Source: Heliocybe sulcata (taxonomy: Eukaryota; Basidiomycota; Agaricomycetes; Gloeophyllales; Gloeophyllaceae). Taken from it: a stretch of 64,000 nucleotides of DNA. Shown here piece by piece: positions 61,636 to 64,000 of this stretch. Numbering within the stretch: the stretch's first letter is position 1; every line of letters begins with the position of its first letter. The stretch lies in contig ML213510.1 of NCBI GenBank assembly GCA_004369045.1, positions 756,736-820,735 of the forward strand, given 5' to 3'. The notes beneath the pieces are model-generated. The model saw only the letters and a list, made by a program, of their open reading frames with translations, had not been told where the DNA came from and ran no database searches. The position numbers and the translations under genes were made by a program.

Positions 61636-63740
61636 ATGATCTCCAGTCAGCTCGTCGTTCTTGCACTCGCGCCCTTGGCTGTGCAAGCAGGTTTCTCTCC
61701 TAGGGCTACCTACCTCGCCTCTGCGTCCAGCTACGCGGGCTCCACCGTATCCGCCGTCTGGCCTCCTCCAGGTGCCACCAACACGGCACTGGACGCGTAT
61801 TTCCCTGACGCCAACCAAGTCGGGAACACCGGTCCTACACCCAGTGCGCAGTTTTCTTATATTACCTGACAATATACACGCTGACTCAGCGATACGGTAT
61901 CATATCTACAGCCGGAGACGAGGCTGAAGCAATCGCCACCGCCCCCGCAGCTAAATTTGATAGCGTCTATCCTTTGACGGACCCCTCGGCCTCGGACTCG
62001 GACTCTTCCTCCGAGTTCGAGGTGGTTAAACACTGGGGTAGTCTCAGCCCATGGTACTCAGTGCAGTCGAAGGACCTCCCGGAGTCGTCCCCCGAGATTC
62101 CGCAAGGATGCAGCATCACCCAGGTACATCTGCTGCACCGGCATGGGGCACGCTACCCCACCGAGGGCAGCGCGCTGGCGAGTCTGGCGGAGAAGGTGCA
62201 CAATGCTTCGACTGGCGCCGGTTTCAGTGCTAGCGGTCCGCTTGCGTTCTTGAACACTTGGACTTATAAGCTTGGAGCGGAGCTTTTGACTCCGTTTGGG
62301 CGGGAGCAGTTGTAAGGCCTAGCCTCCTCCTACCTCCAATCATCATACAGACTTACGCTTCGATAGATACGATCTCGGCGTTGCTTTCCGGATCAGGTAC
62401 GGTCATCTCTTGGAGGGATTTGATCAGTTGCCAGTATTCCGGACTACGTCTGAAGGTATGGACCTACGATGGCGTTGGGGCAGGGATCATACTGACTTCT
62501 GTTTCATCACAGCTCGCATGGTAGACTCTGCGTACGTGTTTGCATCCTTCTGAAACTCGACAATCCTAACGTACATAATAGTCTCAACTTCGCTGCCGGA
62601 TTCTTCGGTGTCCAATCCTACCAGACCGACTACCACCAGCTCATAATGGAAGAGCCCGTCGATAACATCGCTTACAATAATACTCTGGCGCCCTTCTACT
62701 CCTGCCCGAATTTCGGTGGCAATGGGCGGAGCCTTGGCGAATGGGAAGAGAAGTACCTTCAGCCAGCGTTGGAGAGGATATCTTCGATGATCCAGGGTAT
62801 CAACTTCACGATCTCGGATATGGCTGCGATGCAGCAGACGTGTATCTACGAGGTCAGTTTCTTCCGCTCTTGCAGGTTTGACTGAGGCTGAGACCTGTAT
62901 ACAGATGGTCGCACTGGGCTTCTCCGAGTTTTGTGGCTTGTTCACTGAAGAAGAATGGAGAGGCTTTGATTACCTCCTAGGTCAGTCTTCAGCTCTTACT
63001 TGTGCGTTCCAAATTTCTCTGACACGTCGCTTTCGCAGACGTGGAATTCTGGTACTACTTTGGGCCCGGTAACCCTGCGTCTGCCGCTGCCGGACTCGGA
63101 TGGGTAGCAGAGCTTGTAGCCCGCCTTACAGAGACCCCAATTACCTCGCCTGTTGGGGAAGTGAACACAACGCTGGCGAACAATACAACGTTCCCACTTA
63201 ATCAACCCATATATGTGGATGCCACCCATGACACCGTCATTTCTACCAGTAAGCTCTATGCTCCCCTTCCAACTGAGACTGCGTAGAGCTAACGTCTACC
63301 AGTACTGACGACCATGAACTTCACGTCCCTGGCGAAGAGCGGGCCACTTCCCTTCGACCATATCCCCGCAAACCTCGTAAGTCTCTTCATGTCCCATCTT
63401 CCCTCTAACCGACTCTCATACTTCCCAGTCGTACGTCGCCAGCCAATTCTCACCCTTCGCCTCCAACCTAGTCGGCCAAGTCCTCTCTTGCCCCTCCTCC
63501 GGCACCCCGTCACACATCCGCTGGGTCCTCAACGACGCCGTCCTGCCCTTAACTGGACTGGGTAGCTGCCCCGAGGACCCGAATGGGTTATGTCCGCTGG
63601 ACGTCTTCGTCAAAGGGATGAAGGACAGGATCAACGAGATCGATTACGAGTATGATTGTTTCGCAAACTTGACGGTGCCGGACCCAGATACGATCGTGGA
63701 CGGGCGGTACCCGGCCTATCTCAGGAATGGGACGGCGTAG
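61636..63740 (+). CDS. Secreted histidine acid phosphatase (phytase-like)
   Basis: A signal peptide (MISSQLVVLALAPLAVQAG) starts at 61636. The catalytic motif of histidine acid phosphatases is clear: QVHLLHRHGARYPTEGSA, with the nucleophilic His in RHGARYP. The partner HD motif reads YVDATHDTVIS. Between them lie TWTYKLGAELLTPFGREQL, YDLGVAFRIRYGHLLEGF, FRTTSEARMVDSALNFAAGF and WEEKYLQPALERI. The C-terminal part includes HIRWVLNDAVLPL and GLCPLDVFVKGMKD. About eight introns of 50-70 bp are present; the first is best placed at 61844-61911, which joins GNTGPTP to TGDEAEA. The enzyme releases phosphate from organic esters, possibly phytate; the substrate cannot be told from sequence. Several N-x-T/S sites (NNTT, NGT) fit secretion. 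Confidence 0.92.
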
Positions 63741-64000
63741 GAACGCGGTGCATTTGAAGACGGTTCGACAGGTGCGGTGTCTCTCATTACTATTTCTGTG
63801 GAAGTATCAAACACTCCTTCATTGAACTACACCCATAACATTGCTATTCGAGGTAATCCACCGTTTTTCATATGCTACATGCCATAGGTTCGCCACGGAG
63901 CAGGGCTCAGCGTGGTTCATACAAGTACATAAAGCCCACGAGGGGTTGAACCAGCATCAGCATATTCTCAGAACGTCCGCGATATCACAAAACCCACGCC
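63741..64000. other. 3' flank at window end
   Basis: 3' untranslated and flanking sequence of the phosphatase gene. No start of a further gene is visible before the window ends. Confidence 0.5.

Overview
This window looks like ordinary euchromatin of a basidiomycete fungus, most likely a wood-decay polypore (Polyporales). Most genes are cut by several introns of about 50-60 bp with GT..AG ends. Housekeeping genes are packed on both strands. Two genes encode multi-pass membrane proteins of kinds that are greatly expanded in polypores (one of the DUF6533 type), and there is a polypore-style F-box/leucine-rich protein. The secreted enzyme set (aspartic protease, histidine acid phosphatase) also fits a saprotroph. 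I found no tRNA, rRNA, CRISPR, virus-like element or intact transposon.

Layout. 1-4.1 kb is gene-poor and decayed: a shrunken aldo/keto reductase relic on the minus strand (742-1478), a recurring 12-bp motif, and a minus-strand coding remnant I could not name (about 3053-3630). 4.1-9.3 kb holds COQ6 (ubiquinone hydroxylase, +) and a Zds-type PP2A regulator (-). 9.35-13.3 kb is a long stretch without a recognisable gene, containing a degenerate tandem repeat. 13.3-23.9 kb holds a RING-PH-VWA scaffold of Far1/Ste5 type (+), a dynactin p22/p24 subunit (-), a CCC2/ATP7 copper pump (-) and the ERV1 sulfhydryl oxidase (+).

24.5-31.7 kb is the accessory part: two unrelated or distantly related polypore membrane proteins and an F-box protein. 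33.2-40.3 kb returns to housekeeping genes: PRO2 (proline synthesis, with an odd duplicated N-terminal extension), a NASP/Hif1 histone chaperone and an AP180/CALM endocytic adaptor. 40.8-46.8 kb has a GH47 alpha-mannosidase, a secreted aspartic protease and a short-chain dehydrogenase. 47.3-52.8 kb has a coiled-coil protein made of 28-residue repeats, a secreted protein of unknown function, and BUD20. 53.1-64 kb has a kinesin-14, a large disordered protein with a conserved tail, and a secreted histidine acid phosphatase/phytase.

Links between genes are mostly general rather than operon-like. ERV1 and the copper pump are divergently transcribed from about 0.8 kb. The AP180 adaptor and the GH47 mannosidase are divergently transcribed from about 0.5 kb. 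The Far1-like scaffold and Zds protein both belong to cell-cycle/polarity control, and dynactin and kinesin-14 to microtubule transport. Most exon models given here were checked for reading-frame continuity by hand; three genes (the two polypore membrane proteins and the unnamed remnant) were not fully resolved. The most interesting items are the 28-residue-repeat coiled-coil protein, the duplicated PRO2 extension, the single-exon secreted protein with a conserved YHG-containing block, and a GC-AG intron with a NAGNAG acceptor in the AP180 gene.
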